From assembly GCA_016000265.1 (NCBI GenBank), contig JAECRL010000004.1:9850-73849 (forward strand): a DNA stretch of 64,000 bases, in the 5' to 3' direction. Both the position numbers and the translations under genes were made by a program. Source of the stretch: Burkholderiales bacterium. GTDB lineage: Bacteria > Pseudomonadota > Gammaproteobacteria > Burkholderiales > Burkholderiaceae_C. How positions within the stretch are numbered: position 1 is the stretch's first letter; each line of letters begins with the position of its first letter. This document shows, piece by piece, positions 8,128 to 17,037 of the stretch. The notes beneath the pieces are model-generated. The model ran no database searches. It saw only the letters and a list, made by a program, of their open reading frames with translations, and was not told where the DNA came from.

Positions 8128-10323
8128 TCACGCGTGGCCGGGCAGGCCCCCGGCTTCGATGTCGGACCAGGCGGTGGCGCGGTCGTGCGCCTCGCGAACG
8201 TCTTCCTCGGCCGGGGCGACTTGCGCGCCGGTGGCCGACGACAGGGGCGAGGGGTTGCCGCGCTGGCCGAGCCAGTTCATGAGGGTGTGCTCGGACATGG
8301 GGCGGGCGAAGAGGAAGCCTTGCAGCTCGTCGCAATGCAGCTGCGCGAGGATGTCGGCCTGGTCTTGCGTCTCGACGCCTTCGGCCACCACCTTCAGGCC
8401 CAGCGCATGCGCCAGGCGCACCACGGCTTCGACGATGGCTTGCGCGTCGAGGCTGCTGTCGAGGTCGCGCACGAAGCTGCGGTCGATCTTGAGCTGACGC
8501 GCGGGCAGGCGGCGCAGGTAGCTCAGCGAGGAGTAGCCGGTGCCGAAGTCGTCGATGGACAGGCGCACGCCGATCTGGTCGAGCATGTCGAAGACGCGCA
8601 GCGAGGCCTCGATGTCTTCCATGGCCACCGACTCGGTGATCTCCATGATCAGCATGCGGGCGGGCACGCGGTGGCGCAGCAGGGCCTCGCGCACGCGCTG
8701 CTCGAGGTCGGGCTGGCGCAGCTGGTGCACCGAGAGGTTCACTGCCACGGGGATGTCCAGGCCCAGGTCGTGCCACAGGCGCAGGTGCCGGCAGGCCTCT
8801 TCGATGACCCACTGGCCCAGCTCGCCGATGAGGCCGAAGCGCTCGGCCACGGGGATGAACTCGGCCGGGCTGACCATGCCGCGCGTCGGGTGCTGCCAGC
8901 GCAGCAGGGCTTCGACGCCGGCGAGCTCGCCGGTGGTGGCGCGCAGCTTGGGCTGAAAGTGCAGCACCAGTTCGTTGCGGGCGACGGCGTGGCGCAGGTC
9001 GCGCTGCATCTCGACCTGGGAGGCGCCGATGCGGTCCATGCCGCGCTCGAAGAAGCAGTAGACGCCGCCGCCCGCGCGTCGGGCGGTGAGCATGGCGTCG
9101 TTGGAGTGCGAGATGAGTTGCTCGGGCGTGGCGCTGTCGGGGTAGCTGGAGATGCCGATGGAGCAGCTGACGATGATCTCCTGGTCCTGCACCAGGCAAG
9201 GCTCGTGCACGGCGTCTTGCAGGCGCTGGGCCAGCACGGCGGCGGTGTGCTCGTCGGGCAGGCCGCGGCAGGCCAGCAGGAACTCGTCGGTGTCGGAGCG
9301 CGCCACGACGTCGCCCTCGCGCACCAGGCCTTGCAGGCGCAGGGCCAGGGTGTGGATGAGGCCGTCGCCCACGCCGTGGCCGTAGGTCGCCATGAAGGCG
9401 TGGAAGCCGTCGATGTTCAGGCGCAGCACGTTGAGGTTCAGGGCCACGTCGGAGGGGGTGTCGATGATGTGGCGAAGCTGTTGCTCGAAACCCAGGCGGT
9501 TGGGCAGGCCGGTGGCGCCGTCGCGGTGCGAGGCCTCTTCCAGCGCGGTCTGCGCGGCCTTGAGGGACTCCGACAGGACCTGGTTGCGGGCCACCGAGCG
9601 CGCGTCCTGCAAGGTGCCCATGTGGGCCATGACCAGCAGGATGAGCACGGTGGCGGTGAGCACGAATTCCAGCGAGTCACCGGAGAGCTGGTCGGCGCTC
9701 AGGCAGACCGCGTTGAGCGCCACGCCGATGCCTTGCACCTGCACCGACATGCCCGCCCAGATGATGCTGCCCACCAGCACGGCGATGCCGAGGTGGCGGG
9801 CCTGGTGTGGATCGCGCTCCAGGTCGCTGTCCATGAGCAGGGAGCCCAGGAAGCAGCCCAGCAGCAGCACGAGGGCCGCGCCCAGGGTGGCGCTGCCATC
9901 CCAGATCATGGCAGGCTGCAGCATGACCGAGGAGGCGTTGACGAAGATGAGCATGAGCACGCCCACGGCCACCAGCAGCACGCCCAGGATGCGTGCGCGC
10001 GTGGCGAGCTGGTGATGGGTCTGCATCCAGATGGCGGCGGCGGCGATGACCACGGCGGGCAGCCACGAGGCCAGCACGACGTCTTGCACGTAACCGATCT
10101 TGATGGGCAGGCGCAAGGCCACGAGGCTGAGGAAGCTGGCGGCCCAGATGCCGGTGCCCACCACGAGGGCGCCGCCCAGGACCCAGGCCACGGCGGCATC
10201 GCGCTCGTTGGCTCGCACGCGCCGGATCACCATGCTCTGCAATGAGATGGCGTACACGGTCAGCAGCCAGGCGGCCGCGAGGGCCGACCCGTTCAGCTGT
10301 GTCGCCATGAGAGAGAAAGACAT
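8128..10323 (-). CDS. MHYT-like membrane sensor with degenerate GGDEF and EAL domain
   Basis: A 731-residue protein. The N-terminal 250 residues hold about seven hydrophobic helices resembling the MHYT integral-membrane sensor, but the MHYT signature is not preserved (GIWAASFL instead of a His-containing motif), so metal or gas binding is unsure. The GGDEF site reads SDTDEF and is probably inactive. The EAL domain keeps its catalytic set (EALLRW, NLSVHQ, MEITES, IDDFGTGYS, KIDRSF, AEGVET, QGFLFARPM). I expect c-di-GMP phosphodiesterase activity controlled by the membrane domain. The start at 10323 (MSFSLMATQ) has a GGGAG ribosome site; a longer reading to 10419 lacks one. It is likely co-transcribed with the 6561-8120 gene. 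Confidence 0.87.
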   Translation of the reverse strand: MSFSLMATQLNGSALAAAWLLTVYAISLQSMVIRRVRANERDAAVAWVLGGALVVGTGIWAASFLSLVALRLPIKIGYVQDVVLASWLPAVVIAAAAIWMQTHHQLATRARILGVLLVAVGVLMLIFVNASSVMLQPAMIWDGSATLGAALVLLLGCFLGSLLMDSDLERDPHQARHLGIAVLVGSIIWAGMSVQVQGIGVALNAVCLSADQLSGDSLEFVLTATVLILLVMAHMGTLQDARSVARNQVLSESLKAAQTALEEASHRDGATGLPNRLGFEQQLRHIIDTPSDVALNLNVLRLNIDGFHAFMATYGHGVGDGLIHTLALRLQGLVREGDVVARSDTDEFLLACRGLPDEHTAAVLAQRLQDAVHEPCLVQDQEIIVSCSIGISSYPDSATPEQLISHSNDAMLTARRAGGGVYCFFERGMDRIGASQVEMQRDLRHAVARNELVLHFQPKLRATTGELAGVEALLRWQHPTRGMVSPAEFIPVAERFGLIGELGQWVIEEACRHLRLWHDLGLDIPVAVNLSVHQLRQPDLEQRVREALLRHRVPARMLIMEITESVAMEDIEASLRVFDMLDQIGVRLSIDDFGTGYSSLSYLRRLPARQLKIDRSFVRDLDSSLDAQAIVEAVVRLAHALGLKVVAEGVETQDQADILAQLHCDELQGFLFARPMSEHTLMNWLGQRGNPSPLSSATGAQVAPAEEDVREAHDRATAWSDIEAGGLPGHA

Positions 10324-10441
10324 GCGAGCTCCCGGAATCCGAATACCCCTTGGGGTGTGATCGGTTATCGGCAGGAACTCGCGTTTTCTTGAGGAGACCA
10401 GGCGCCCTGAAAGCGCCAATGCGTCACGCCCGCGGGCGCGG

Positions 10442-10723
10442 TCAGTGCATGACCACGGGCTGCAGGGCCATGCCGGCGTAGCGCTCGAGGTAGGCGTCGA
10501 ACTCCTCGACGCTGGGGGAGGACTCGATGAGGGCCTCGACGCCTTCCTTGAAGGTCTGGGCCAGGGCGCCTTCGATGAACAGCTCCTTGCGGGCGAACTT
10601 GTCGACGATCTCGTAGCCGCCGCGGGTGAGGGCCTCGGCCGTGCCGACGATGGGCACCTGCCCGTCGGCTTGCAGCTCGATCTGCACCACCGCGTAGCTG
10701 TCCGAGTTGTAAAGCATGTGCAT
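10442..10723 (-). CDS. DUF3567 family small protein
   Basis: A 93-residue cytoplasmic protein beginning MHMLYNSDSY and ending ALQPVVMH, with the central GGYEIVDKFARKELFIEGALA block. This matches DUF3567, a small family I know only from Betaproteobacteria, with no assigned function. The ATG at 10723 is preceded by a CTGGAG ribosome site. An open frame extends further upstream but loses any sensible composition, so the short form is chosen. It stands alone between the EAL gene and the DUF3833 gene. Confidence 0.85.
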   Translation of the reverse strand: MHMLYNSDSYAVVQIELQADGQVPIVGTAEALTRGGYEIVDKFARKELFIEGALAQTFKEGVEALIESSPSVEEFDAYLERYAGMALQPVVMH

Positions 10724-10899
10724 GGACGACACTCCAGGGTCTTTGAGACTGACTTCAGTCAAGGTCGTGAGCCGATCAACCAATCCCATCATGGCGATTG
10801 CATCGGCCCCGTCACCCCCCGACTTGAGGGCGGCGCCCTGGAGCACAAGCCTGCGCGTGCCGAAATGCACGTTTGCCCCCGCGTTCGGGGGACTTTGGC

Positions 10900-11457
10900 T
10901 CAGGGCTTGCTGAAGCTCAGGGTGACGTCGCCCAGGTGCACGCCGAACTTGCTCATGGCCGCGCGGTTGAGGACGATGCGGTCGTCGACGCGGTACATCC
11001 AGTCGTCGAACTGGAACTCGAAGACGCGCCCGTCGACCGGCACCTGCATGGTGTATCGAAAGCGCAGGGCGTTGCCGGCCTGCTCGCCGAGTGCGACCCC
11101 GACGATGTCGTCGGCGCGGCCCTCGAAGCGCCCGCCGCCCAGGTCGACGAGCTTCCAGATGCGGCGCTGCCTGGTGCCGTCGCTGTAGGCGAAGTCCTCT
11201 TCCAGCACGCCCGTGTTGCCGCTCCACTTGCCCACCAGGTCCACGGTGAAGCGCTTGACGACGCGACCGGATCGGTCGGTGAACAGGCCGTGCGCCTTGA
11301 CGGGGCCGGTGAAGTAGCCGCGGAAGTCCATGGCGGGCTGCTGCTGGGCGTAGTCGGCCGGGGTGGGCGCGCTGGCGCAGCCTGAGATGACGAGGGCCGA
11401 GCAGGCCAGGGCGGTGGCCGCAGCGATGCGGCGCAAGGAGGGGGCGAGCGAAGGCAT
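10900..11457 (-). CDS. DUF3833 family lipoprotein
   Basis: A 185-residue precursor with a positively charged start, a hydrophobic stretch and a lipobox (LVISGC), so it is a predicted outer-membrane or periplasmic lipoprotein. The mature part shows the DUF3833 pattern: a DFRGYFTGPVKAHGLFTDRSG block, two charged beta-rich repeats, and DDWMYRVDDRIVLNRAAMSKFG. It is the last gene of the minus-strand operon that starts with glutathione peroxidase at 16855. In many proteobacteria DUF3833 sits beside DUF1365 and cyclopropane-synthase genes, which supports a shared role in modifying or protecting membrane lipids. Its exact function is unknown. Confidence 0.85.
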   Translation of the reverse strand: MPSLAPSLRRIAAATALACSALVISGCASAPTPADYAQQQPAMDFRGYFTGPVKAHGLFTDRSGRVVKRFTVDLVGKWSGNTGVLEEDFAYSDGTRQRRIWKLVDLGGGRFEGRADDIVGVALGEQAGNALRFRYTMQVPVDGRVFEFQFDDWMYRVDDRIVLNRAAMSKFGVHLGDVTLSFSKP

Positions 11458-11491
11458 GAGGGGCTCCTGAGTCGGTTGCGAACGAGGGAAA

Positions 11492-12772
11492 TCAGCCCAG
11501 CGCGGGGTGGTGACGCCAGCGCCAGCAGGCCACCAGCGCGATCGACTTGAACAGCAGCGGCAGCCCGCCGTAGGCCAGCGTGAGGGCGGTGAGGGCCGGC
11601 TCGCTGCGCGCGCCCGGCGTGTAGCCCAGGGCCTCCAGGGCAGGCAGGGCCAGGCCCGCGGCCAAGGCGAGGTTGAGCTTGGTGGCCCACTGCCACCAGC
11701 CGGCGTAGGCCCCTTCGGCCTGCCCGGCGTGGCCGCTGCGTTGCACCACGCCGGTCAGCAAGGTGCCGGGGGCGGTGAGGTCGGCGCCGAGGGCGAAGCC
11801 CCCGGTCAGGCAGATGACGAGGTAGGCGGCTCGATCGCCCTCGCCCAGGGCCAGCACGCCCACGAAACTCAGCAGGCTCAGCAGCATGCCCAGGGCCCAG
11901 GCGCGCATGGGGCCGATGCGGCCGATCAGGCGCACCCACCAGGGCACGCCGAGCGCGGCCAGCAGGAAGTACAGGCCCAGGAACAGCGGGGCGGCGTCTT
12001 GCGCCACCAGGCGGTCCTGGATGAAGAACAGCACCAGCGTGGCCGGGATGGCGCTGGCGATGCCGTTGACCAGGAACAGGGCGATGAGGCGGCGAAAGCC
12101 CTCACCGCGCCAGGGCAGCGTGAGGGTGACGGCCTGGGTGGCGGCCGGGTTGGCGGCCCGCGGGGTCACGGGGGCGGTGGCAGGGGCCGGCCGCGGCCCG
12201 GTCAGCAAAGCCCACGCGCCCAGGGCCAGGGCGCCCCACAGGACGCCGGTGGTCCAGTGCAGGCCGGCCTGGGTGGCCAGCACGTTGGCCATCAGCACGC
12301 CAAAGAGCCCGAAGCCTTCGCGCCAGGCCACCAGGCGCGAGCGTTGCCCCACGTCACCGCCCAGGCGCGTGCCCCAGGCCAGGTGCAGCACGCTGGCCAG
12401 GCTGTAGGCCAGGAAGGTCAGCACCATGGCGGCGGCGCACCAGGCCAGCAAGGCCGACTGCCCCTGCCCCCTCACCGGGGGAAAGAACAGCAGCGCGAAA
12501 CCCAGGCCCAGCAGCAGCACCGCGCCGACGGCGGCCCAGGCAGCCGAGCGAGGGCGCTGCAGCAGGCGGTCGGCCCAGCGGCCGAGCACCGGGTCGATGA
12601 AGGCGTCGGCCAGGCGGGTCAGCAGCAGCACCGCGCCCAGGGCGGAGAGGGACACCCCCAGCGTCTGGCCATAGTGCTGGGGCAGCACCACGTAGAGCGG
12701 CATCGCCACGAAGGCCAGCGGCAAGCCCAGCAGGCCGTAGCGGGCGCAGGCCGCGTGCGCGAGGGCGTTCAT
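11492..12772 (-). CDS. MFS transporter of the GPH/MelB-like type
   Basis: A 426-residue, twelve-helix inner-membrane carrier. The first loop has LADAFIDPVLGRWADR, the typical cation-symporter signature of the glycoside-pentoside-hexuronide branch of the major facilitator superfamily. Its ATG overlaps the stop of the methyltransferase gene (ATGA, 12769-12772), so it belongs to the same operon. The true substrate is not visible. Similar carriers commonly follow DUF1365/cyclopropane-synthase genes, so a lipid, glycerophospholipid or precursor substrate is possible by context only. A longer open frame reaching 13024 runs into the upstream gene and is not used. Confidence 0.85.
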   Translation of the reverse strand: MNALAHAACARYGLLGLPLAFVAMPLYVVLPQHYGQTLGVSLSALGAVLLLTRLADAFIDPVLGRWADRLLQRPRSAAWAAVGAVLLLGLGFALLFFPPVRGQGQSALLAWCAAAMVLTFLAYSLASVLHLAWGTRLGGDVGQRSRLVAWREGFGLFGVLMANVLATQAGLHWTTGVLWGALALGAWALLTGPRPAPATAPVTPRAANPAATQAVTLTLPWRGEGFRRLIALFLVNGIASAIPATLVLFFIQDRLVAQDAAPLFLGLYFLLAALGVPWWVRLIGRIGPMRAWALGMLLSLLSFVGVLALGEGDRAAYLVICLTGGFALGADLTAPGTLLTGVVQRSGHAGQAEGAYAGWWQWATKLNLALAAGLALPALEALGYTPGARSEPALTALTLAYGGLPLLFKSIALVACWRWRHHPALG

Positions 12773-14085
12773 CCGGGCTTGCGCAGGGTGTACTGCACCA
12801 CGTCCGTGTTGCCCATGTCGAAAGCGGCCTCGCAGTACGAGAGGTAGAACTCCCAGATGTGCTGGAAGCGCTGGTCGAAGCCCAGGCCCTGGACCTGGTG
12901 AAGGTGGGCGTGGAAGTCGGTGCGCCAGCGGCGCAGCGTCTCGGCGTAATCGGGCCCGAAGGCCAGCGCGTTGACCACCTCCAGGCCGGCCTTGCGGGCC
13001 TCCTCGCGGAAGGCGCGGTCGCAAGGCAGCAGGCCGCCGGGGAAGATGTATTGCTGGATGAAGTCGGTGGACTTCACGTAGCGGTCGAACAAGTCATCGT
13101 GGATGGTGATGGTCTGGATGCAGGCCTGACCGCCCGGCTTGAGGCAGCGGTTGAGCGTGGCGAAGTAGCCCGCCCAGTACTCGCGGCCCACGGCCTCGAA
13201 CATCTCGATGGAGACGATGGCGTCGAAGGGCTCGTCGCGGATGTCGCGGTAGTCCTGCAGGCGCAGGTCGGCGCGGTCGGCCAGGTTGGCGCCTTCCATG
13301 CGCTCGCGGGCCCAGGCCAGTTGCTCGGTCGACAAGGTCACGCCGGTGACGTGGGCCCCGTGCTCGCGGGCGGCGATCTCGGCCAGGCCGCCCCAGCCGC
13401 AGCCGATCTCCAGCACGCGGCGCGAGCGCCCGTCGGCCACCACACCGGCCTCGGTCAGCGCCCGCTTGACCTTGGCTCGCTGGGCCTCGACCATCGGCTT
13501 GCCCAGGTCGCCCTCGAACCAGGCGGCCGAGTAGCTCATGGTCGCATCCAGCCAGAGGCGATAGAAGGCGTTGCCCAGGTCGTAGTGGGCCTGGATGTTC
13601 TTGCGGCTGTTGGCCTTGGAGTTGCGGTTGAGCAGGTGGCGGATGCGGTAGGCCAGGCGGCCCCACCAGTGGCCGTAGATGGCGCCCTCGATGAGTTCGC
13701 GGTTGGCGATGAACAGCTTGAGCAGGGCCGTCAGGTCGGGCGTGCTCCAGTGACCGTCGATGTAGCCTTCTGCGAAGCCGATGTCGCCCGACTTGAGCAC
13801 CGCCGCGCACACGCCCCAGTCGTGCAGGCGCAGGCCGGCGCGCAGCGTGCCGTGACCGGCTTCACCCGACTGGGCTGGGTGACCAGGGTGGCCTGACTGG
13901 CCAAACTGAGCGGTGCTGCCGTCGGGCAGCTGCAAGTCGAGCGTGCCGACTTGCAGGCGCCGCAGCAGCCCCAGCACCACGCGAGCCGCGGCGGGGGCGC
14001 CCGCGGGCAAGCTCAGGCCTTCATCCGAAGACAGCGACGAAGCGGAGGTCATGCGATTCATGGTGTGTGCGGACCGGGGGGTCAT
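12769..14085 (-). CDS. Cyclopropane-fatty-acid-synthase-like SAM methyltransferase
   Basis: A 438-residue cytosolic enzyme of the CFAS family, which methylates or cyclopropanates unsaturated acyl chains of phospholipids using S-adenosylmethionine. Visible marks are the substrate-side QAHYDLGNAFYRLWLD motif, the SAM-binding loop VLEIGCGWGGLAE, VTGVTLSTEQLAWA and the C-terminal FPGGLLPC. Length is slightly above the usual 380-420. The start at 14085 overlaps the DUF1365 stop by ATGA. With the FAD oxidoreductase and DUF1365 neighbours it could act in cyclopropane or in methyl/furan fatty acid synthesis (UfaM-like); the sequence alone does not separate these. Confidence 0.9.
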   Translation of the reverse strand: MTPRSAHTMNRMTSASSLSSDEGLSLPAGAPAAARVVLGLLRRLQVGTLDLQLPDGSTAQFGQSGHPGHPAQSGEAGHGTLRAGLRLHDWGVCAAVLKSGDIGFAEGYIDGHWSTPDLTALLKLFIANRELIEGAIYGHWWGRLAYRIRHLLNRNSKANSRKNIQAHYDLGNAFYRLWLDATMSYSAAWFEGDLGKPMVEAQRAKVKRALTEAGVVADGRSRRVLEIGCGWGGLAEIAAREHGAHVTGVTLSTEQLAWARERMEGANLADRADLRLQDYRDIRDEPFDAIVSIEMFEAVGREYWAGYFATLNRCLKPGGQACIQTITIHDDLFDRYVKSTDFIQQYIFPGGLLPCDRAFREEARKAGLEVVNALAFGPDYAETLRRWRTDFHAHLHQVQGLGFDQRFQHIWEFYLSYCEAAFDMGNTDVVQYTLRKPG

Positions 14086-14873
14086 TTCGGGCCGGTGAAG
14101 GACACCGGCGGGGGCTCGGGTTTGCTGAAGAAGGGCACGCGCTTGAGCCACAAGCGCAACGCCTGCCAGTGGATGCGCGCCACGACGCCCCACGTCATCA
14201 GGGGCCAGCCCCAGACGGCGCGGCGCACGCTGTCGGCGTCAAGCGGCACGAGGTCACCGCTGATGGAGGTCTCCAGCAGGGCGCCGGACTCGTCGTCGTG
14301 GTCGACCCGGGCGATCAGCCGCTGGGCCGTGCGCATGAAGCGAAAGCGGTAGCGGCCTTCGACGCGGCAAAACGGCGACACATGAAAGACCTTGTCGGCG
14401 AGTTGCTCGCGGCCCCAGCCAAGCTGCGGGCCTTGCAGCACGTAGCAGTGCCGTTCACCGAAGGTGTTGTTGACCTCGGCGACCACCGCGTGCAGGCGAC
14501 CATCGGCGCGGTGAACGTACCAGAAGCTCACGGGCTTGAAGGCGTGGCCCAGCACGCGCGGGTAGGTCTGCAGCCACACCTCGCCCGGGGGCAGGTCGTC
14601 GCGCCAGGCGCCGGCCGAGCGCAAGACGCCGTCGAGCCAGGCCAGCGCATCGGGGCCACCGTCGCCGTGGTCGGCGTCGTGAAAACTCAGCCAGCCCGAG
14701 GCGTTGCGGCGCACCGCCGCCACCGGCTGGCGCGCCAGCGAACGCATCGGCAGCAGCCAGAAGTAGTTGCCGTACTGAAAGGCGTGGTGAGCCGGGCGCA
14801 GCCGGGTGTGGCGCACCTGACCGAAGCCGATCAGGGCGACCGGGGCGGCGCCGGGTTGAGGCGATGCGCTCAC
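14082..14873 (-). CDS. DUF1365 family protein
   Basis: A 263-residue protein. Diagnostic pieces are the N-terminal VRHTRLRPAHHAFQY, the FGRVRHT-like opening, PVSFWYVHRADG and NNTFGERHCYVL, and KVFHVSPFC. These match DUF1365, a family almost always found next to a FAD-dependent oxidoreductase and a cyclopropane-synthase-like methyltransferase, as here. Its start overlaps the oxidoreductase stop (14870-14873), and its stop overlaps the methyltransferase start, so the three are tightly coupled. No biochemical role is firmly known to me; action on fatty acyl chains is inferred from context. Confidence 0.9.
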   Translation of the reverse strand: MSASPQPGAAPVALIGFGQVRHTRLRPAHHAFQYGNYFWLLPMRSLARQPVAAVRRNASGWLSFHDADHGDGGPDALAWLDGVLRSAGAWRDDLPPGEVWLQTYPRVLGHAFKPVSFWYVHRADGRLHAVVAEVNNTFGERHCYVLQGPQLGWGREQLADKVFHVSPFCRVEGRYRFRFMRTAQRLIARVDHDDESGALLETSISGDLVPLDADSVRRAVWGWPLMTWGVVARIHWQALRLWLKRVPFFSKPEPPPVSFTGPK

Positions 14874-16231
14874 GCCGCCATCCCGTCACTGGCGCGGGCG
14901 CCCTGGGTGTCGCGCGCCAGCAGGCCCTGGGCGGCCGCCAGCCCGGACTTCAGGCCGTCCTCGTGGAAGCCATAGCCCGCCCAGGCCCCGGCGAACCAGA
15001 CGTGGCGCTGGCCTTGCAGCCCGGGCAGGCGGGCCTGCGCCTCGATGGCGGCCTGGTCGAAGACCGGGTGGTCGTAGTCGAACTCGGCGAGCACCTGGCG
15101 CGGGTCGGGCTGGCGCAGCGGGTTGAGCGAGACCACCACCGGCTGGGCCCAGGGCAGGGGCTGCAGTCGGTTGATGAGGTAGTGCAGGCAGACGTGGCGG
15201 TCTTCCTGGCTGACTTCGCTGGCGCGCTCGTAGTTCCACGCCGCCCACGCCCGCTCGCGCCGCGGCAGCAGGGCCGTGTCGGTGTGCAGCACGGCGCGGT
15301 TGGCGTGGTAGCGGATGGCGCCCAACACGGCCCGCTCGTCCGCCGAGGCGCTCTCGCCCAGCAGGCGCAGGGCCTGGTCGGGGTGGCAGGCCAGCACGAC
15401 CTCGTCGAAGCGCTCGGCGCCGCGCGCGCTGTGCACCATCACGCCCGCCTGGCCTTGTCCACCCAGGGGCACGATGCGCTCGACCGGGCAATTCAGGCGG
15501 GCGTCCGGCAGGCGCTCGACGATGCGGCGCACGTACTCGCGCGAGCCGCCGGCCACCGTGTACCACTGCGGCCGGTTGGCCACCTGCAGCAGGCCGTGGT
15601 TGTGGCAGAAGCGGATGAGCGTGGCGATGGGAAAGCGCAGCATCTGCTGCACCGGGCACGACCAGATGCACGCCACCATGGGCAGCAGGTAGCCCTCTTG
15701 AAACGCCGCCCCGAAGCCCCGCTGAGCCAGGAACTCGCCGATGGGCTGGCGCAACTCGGCCTCGTCACCGCGCTCGGCCATGTCGGTGGCCAGGCGGTTG
15801 AAGCGCATCAGGTCCGCCAGCATGCGCCAGAAGGCGGGCGAGATCAGGTTGGCGCGTTGCGCGAACACCGTGTCCAGCGACGACCCGCACCACTCCAGGC
15901 CGGGGCGCAGGCCCGACAGGCCGCGGGCGTCGTCGGGCACCTGCACGGAAAACGACATGTCGGAGGCCGCCGTGCGCACGCCCAGCTCGCCGAACAGGCG
16001 GATGAGGTGGGGGTAGGTGCGCTCGTTGAACACCAGGAAGCCGGTGTCGACCCCGTGGCGCACCGGGCGACCGCTGGCGTCGGGCAGGGTGACGTCCACC
16101 GTGTTGGCGTGCCCCCCGAAGTACGAGCCCGACTCGAACAGGGTGACGCGGCGCAAGCCGGGGGCCGCGCTCAGTTGGTGGGCGGCGCCCAGGCCGCTGA
16201 TGCCCGCCCCGATGACGGCGATTCGTTTCAT
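14870..16231 (-). CDS. FAD-dependent amine-oxidase-like oxidoreductase
   Basis: A 453-residue flavoprotein starting MKRIAVIGAGISGLGAAHQL, a classical Rossmann dinucleotide-binding GxGxxG. The FAD-binding second motif follows (SGSYFGGHANTVDV), and the C-terminus has the FAGAWAGYGFHEDGLKSG block of this amine-oxidase/desaturase-like group. Relatives are encoded in operons with DUF1365 and CFAS-like genes. One relative, UfaD of Rhodobacter, participates in furan fatty acid formation as I recall it, so a role in oxidising methylated acyl chains is possible. The start at 16231 has an AGGGAGA ribosome site and lies 27 bases after the peroxidase stop. Confidence 0.88.
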   Translation of the reverse strand: MKRIAVIGAGISGLGAAHQLSAAPGLRRVTLFESGSYFGGHANTVDVTLPDASGRPVRHGVDTGFLVFNERTYPHLIRLFGELGVRTAASDMSFSVQVPDDARGLSGLRPGLEWCGSSLDTVFAQRANLISPAFWRMLADLMRFNRLATDMAERGDEAELRQPIGEFLAQRGFGAAFQEGYLLPMVACIWSCPVQQMLRFPIATLIRFCHNHGLLQVANRPQWYTVAGGSREYVRRIVERLPDARLNCPVERIVPLGGQGQAGVMVHSARGAERFDEVVLACHPDQALRLLGESASADERAVLGAIRYHANRAVLHTDTALLPRRERAWAAWNYERASEVSQEDRHVCLHYLINRLQPLPWAQPVVVSLNPLRQPDPRQVLAEFDYDHPVFDQAAIEAQARLPGLQGQRHVWFAGAWAGYGFHEDGLKSGLAAAQGLLARDTQGARASDGMAA

Positions 16232-16258
16232 GGCGATCTCCCTTGCGGATGCGGGCAC

Positions 16259-16855
16259 TCAGGGACCCAGGGCCTTTTCGATGTCCCGCACCAAGTCCCG
16301 GTCATCGGGGGCCGTCATGCTGCTGTAGGCGTCGAGCACCTTGCCGTCGCGTCCCACGAGGTACTTGTAGAAATTCCACTTGGGCCGGGTGCCCGAGGCC
16401 TTGATCAACTCGGCAAACAGCGGGTTGGCCGCGTCGCCCTTGACGCTGCTCTTGGCGAACATGGGGAACTTGACGCCGTAGGTGCTGGAGCAGAAGTCGG
16501 CGATCTGCTTGGCCGAGCCCGGCTCCTGGCCACCGAAGTCGTTGGACGGGAAACCCAGCACGACCAGGCCCCGGTCCTTGTACTTGGCGTTGAGCGCCTC
16601 CAGGCCCTTGTACTGGTCGGTGAAGCCGCAGTAGCTGGCCGTGTTGACCACCAGCAGCACCTTGCCGCTGTACTGACACAGCGACTGGGGCTTTTCATCC
16701 TGCAGGCGCGGGAAGGTCTTGTTGAGCAGCGCCGGGCAAGCCGCCTCGGGGGCGGCCACCGAAGCGGCCGGCGCGGCGGCCAGGGCGTGCCCAGCCCCTG
16801 TTACGCAGAGGGCACCCAGGCTGAGCAGCGCCAGCCATTGAACTCGCTTTGTCAT
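16259..16855 (-). CDS. Exported glutathione-peroxidase family protein
   Basis: A 198-residue thiol peroxidase with a cleavable signal peptide (ALLSLGALCVTGAGHALA), so it acts in the periplasm. The catalytic block NTASYCGFTDQYKGLEAL contains the peroxidatic cysteine in place of selenocysteine. FPSNDFGGQEPG follows with the conserved Gln, and the WNFYKYLVG motif supplies the Trp and Asn of the active site. It is the first gene of the lipid operon and would reduce lipid or organic hydroperoxides. The ATG at 16855 has an AGAGGA ribosome site. A SigK-like promoter lies about 150 bases upstream. Confidence 0.9.
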   Translation of the reverse strand: MTKRVQWLALLSLGALCVTGAGHALAAAPAASVAAPEAACPALLNKTFPRLQDEKPQSLCQYSGKVLLVVNTASYCGFTDQYKGLEALNAKYKDRGLVVLGFPSNDFGGQEPGSAKQIADFCSSTYGVKFPMFAKSSVKGDAANPLFAELIKASGTRPKWNFYKYLVGRDGKVLDAYSSMTAPDDRDLVRDIEKALGP

Positions 16856-16876
16856 CACGGCATCCTCTTTTGTCTT

Positions 16877-16950
16877 GGTCAAAATAAGCTCATCTACCGA
16901 TATATTAGGGACAACATCGACTCGAAGCAACGATTTGTCCAGGTCAAAAT
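16877..16950. promoter_or_regulatory. Pair of GGTCAAAAT direct repeats in a divergent promoter region
   Basis: The 9-mer GGTCAAAAT occurs at 16877-16885 and again at 16942-16950, in the space between the divergent peroxidase and CarH/LitR-like genes. A third GTCAA lies at 16954. The first copy is very close to the peroxidase start. Direct repeats in such a position fit an operator for the adjacent MerR-type regulator, which in this family controls its own intergenic region. I cannot confirm the binding sequence. Confidence 0.4.
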
Positions 16951-17000
16951 GGCGTCAACCTGAACATCACCCTCCAGCGGGCTTCCCGCCTGTTAACCTC

Positions 17001-17027
17001 ATACGCACTTCTCACGTCGTTGGATGC
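17001..17027 (-). promoter_or_regulatory. SigK-like ECF promoter for the peroxidase/lipid operon
   Basis: Read on the minus strand, GCATCC is followed after 15 bases by GCGTAT. The same layout (CATCC, 15-16 bases, C/G-CGTA) is found upstream of three other genes in this window. It resembles the CCATCC/CCGAAT promoter of mycobacterial SigK. The predicted start would leave a leader of about 140 bases before the peroxidase ATG. Confidence 0.55.
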
Positions 17028-17037
17028 AACCCAATCC

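Noticed and set aside
7552-10245. An 897-residue open frame opposite the two EAL genes
   Set aside because: It is a shadow of strong coding on the minus strand, with low-complexity Gly/His/Val sequence.
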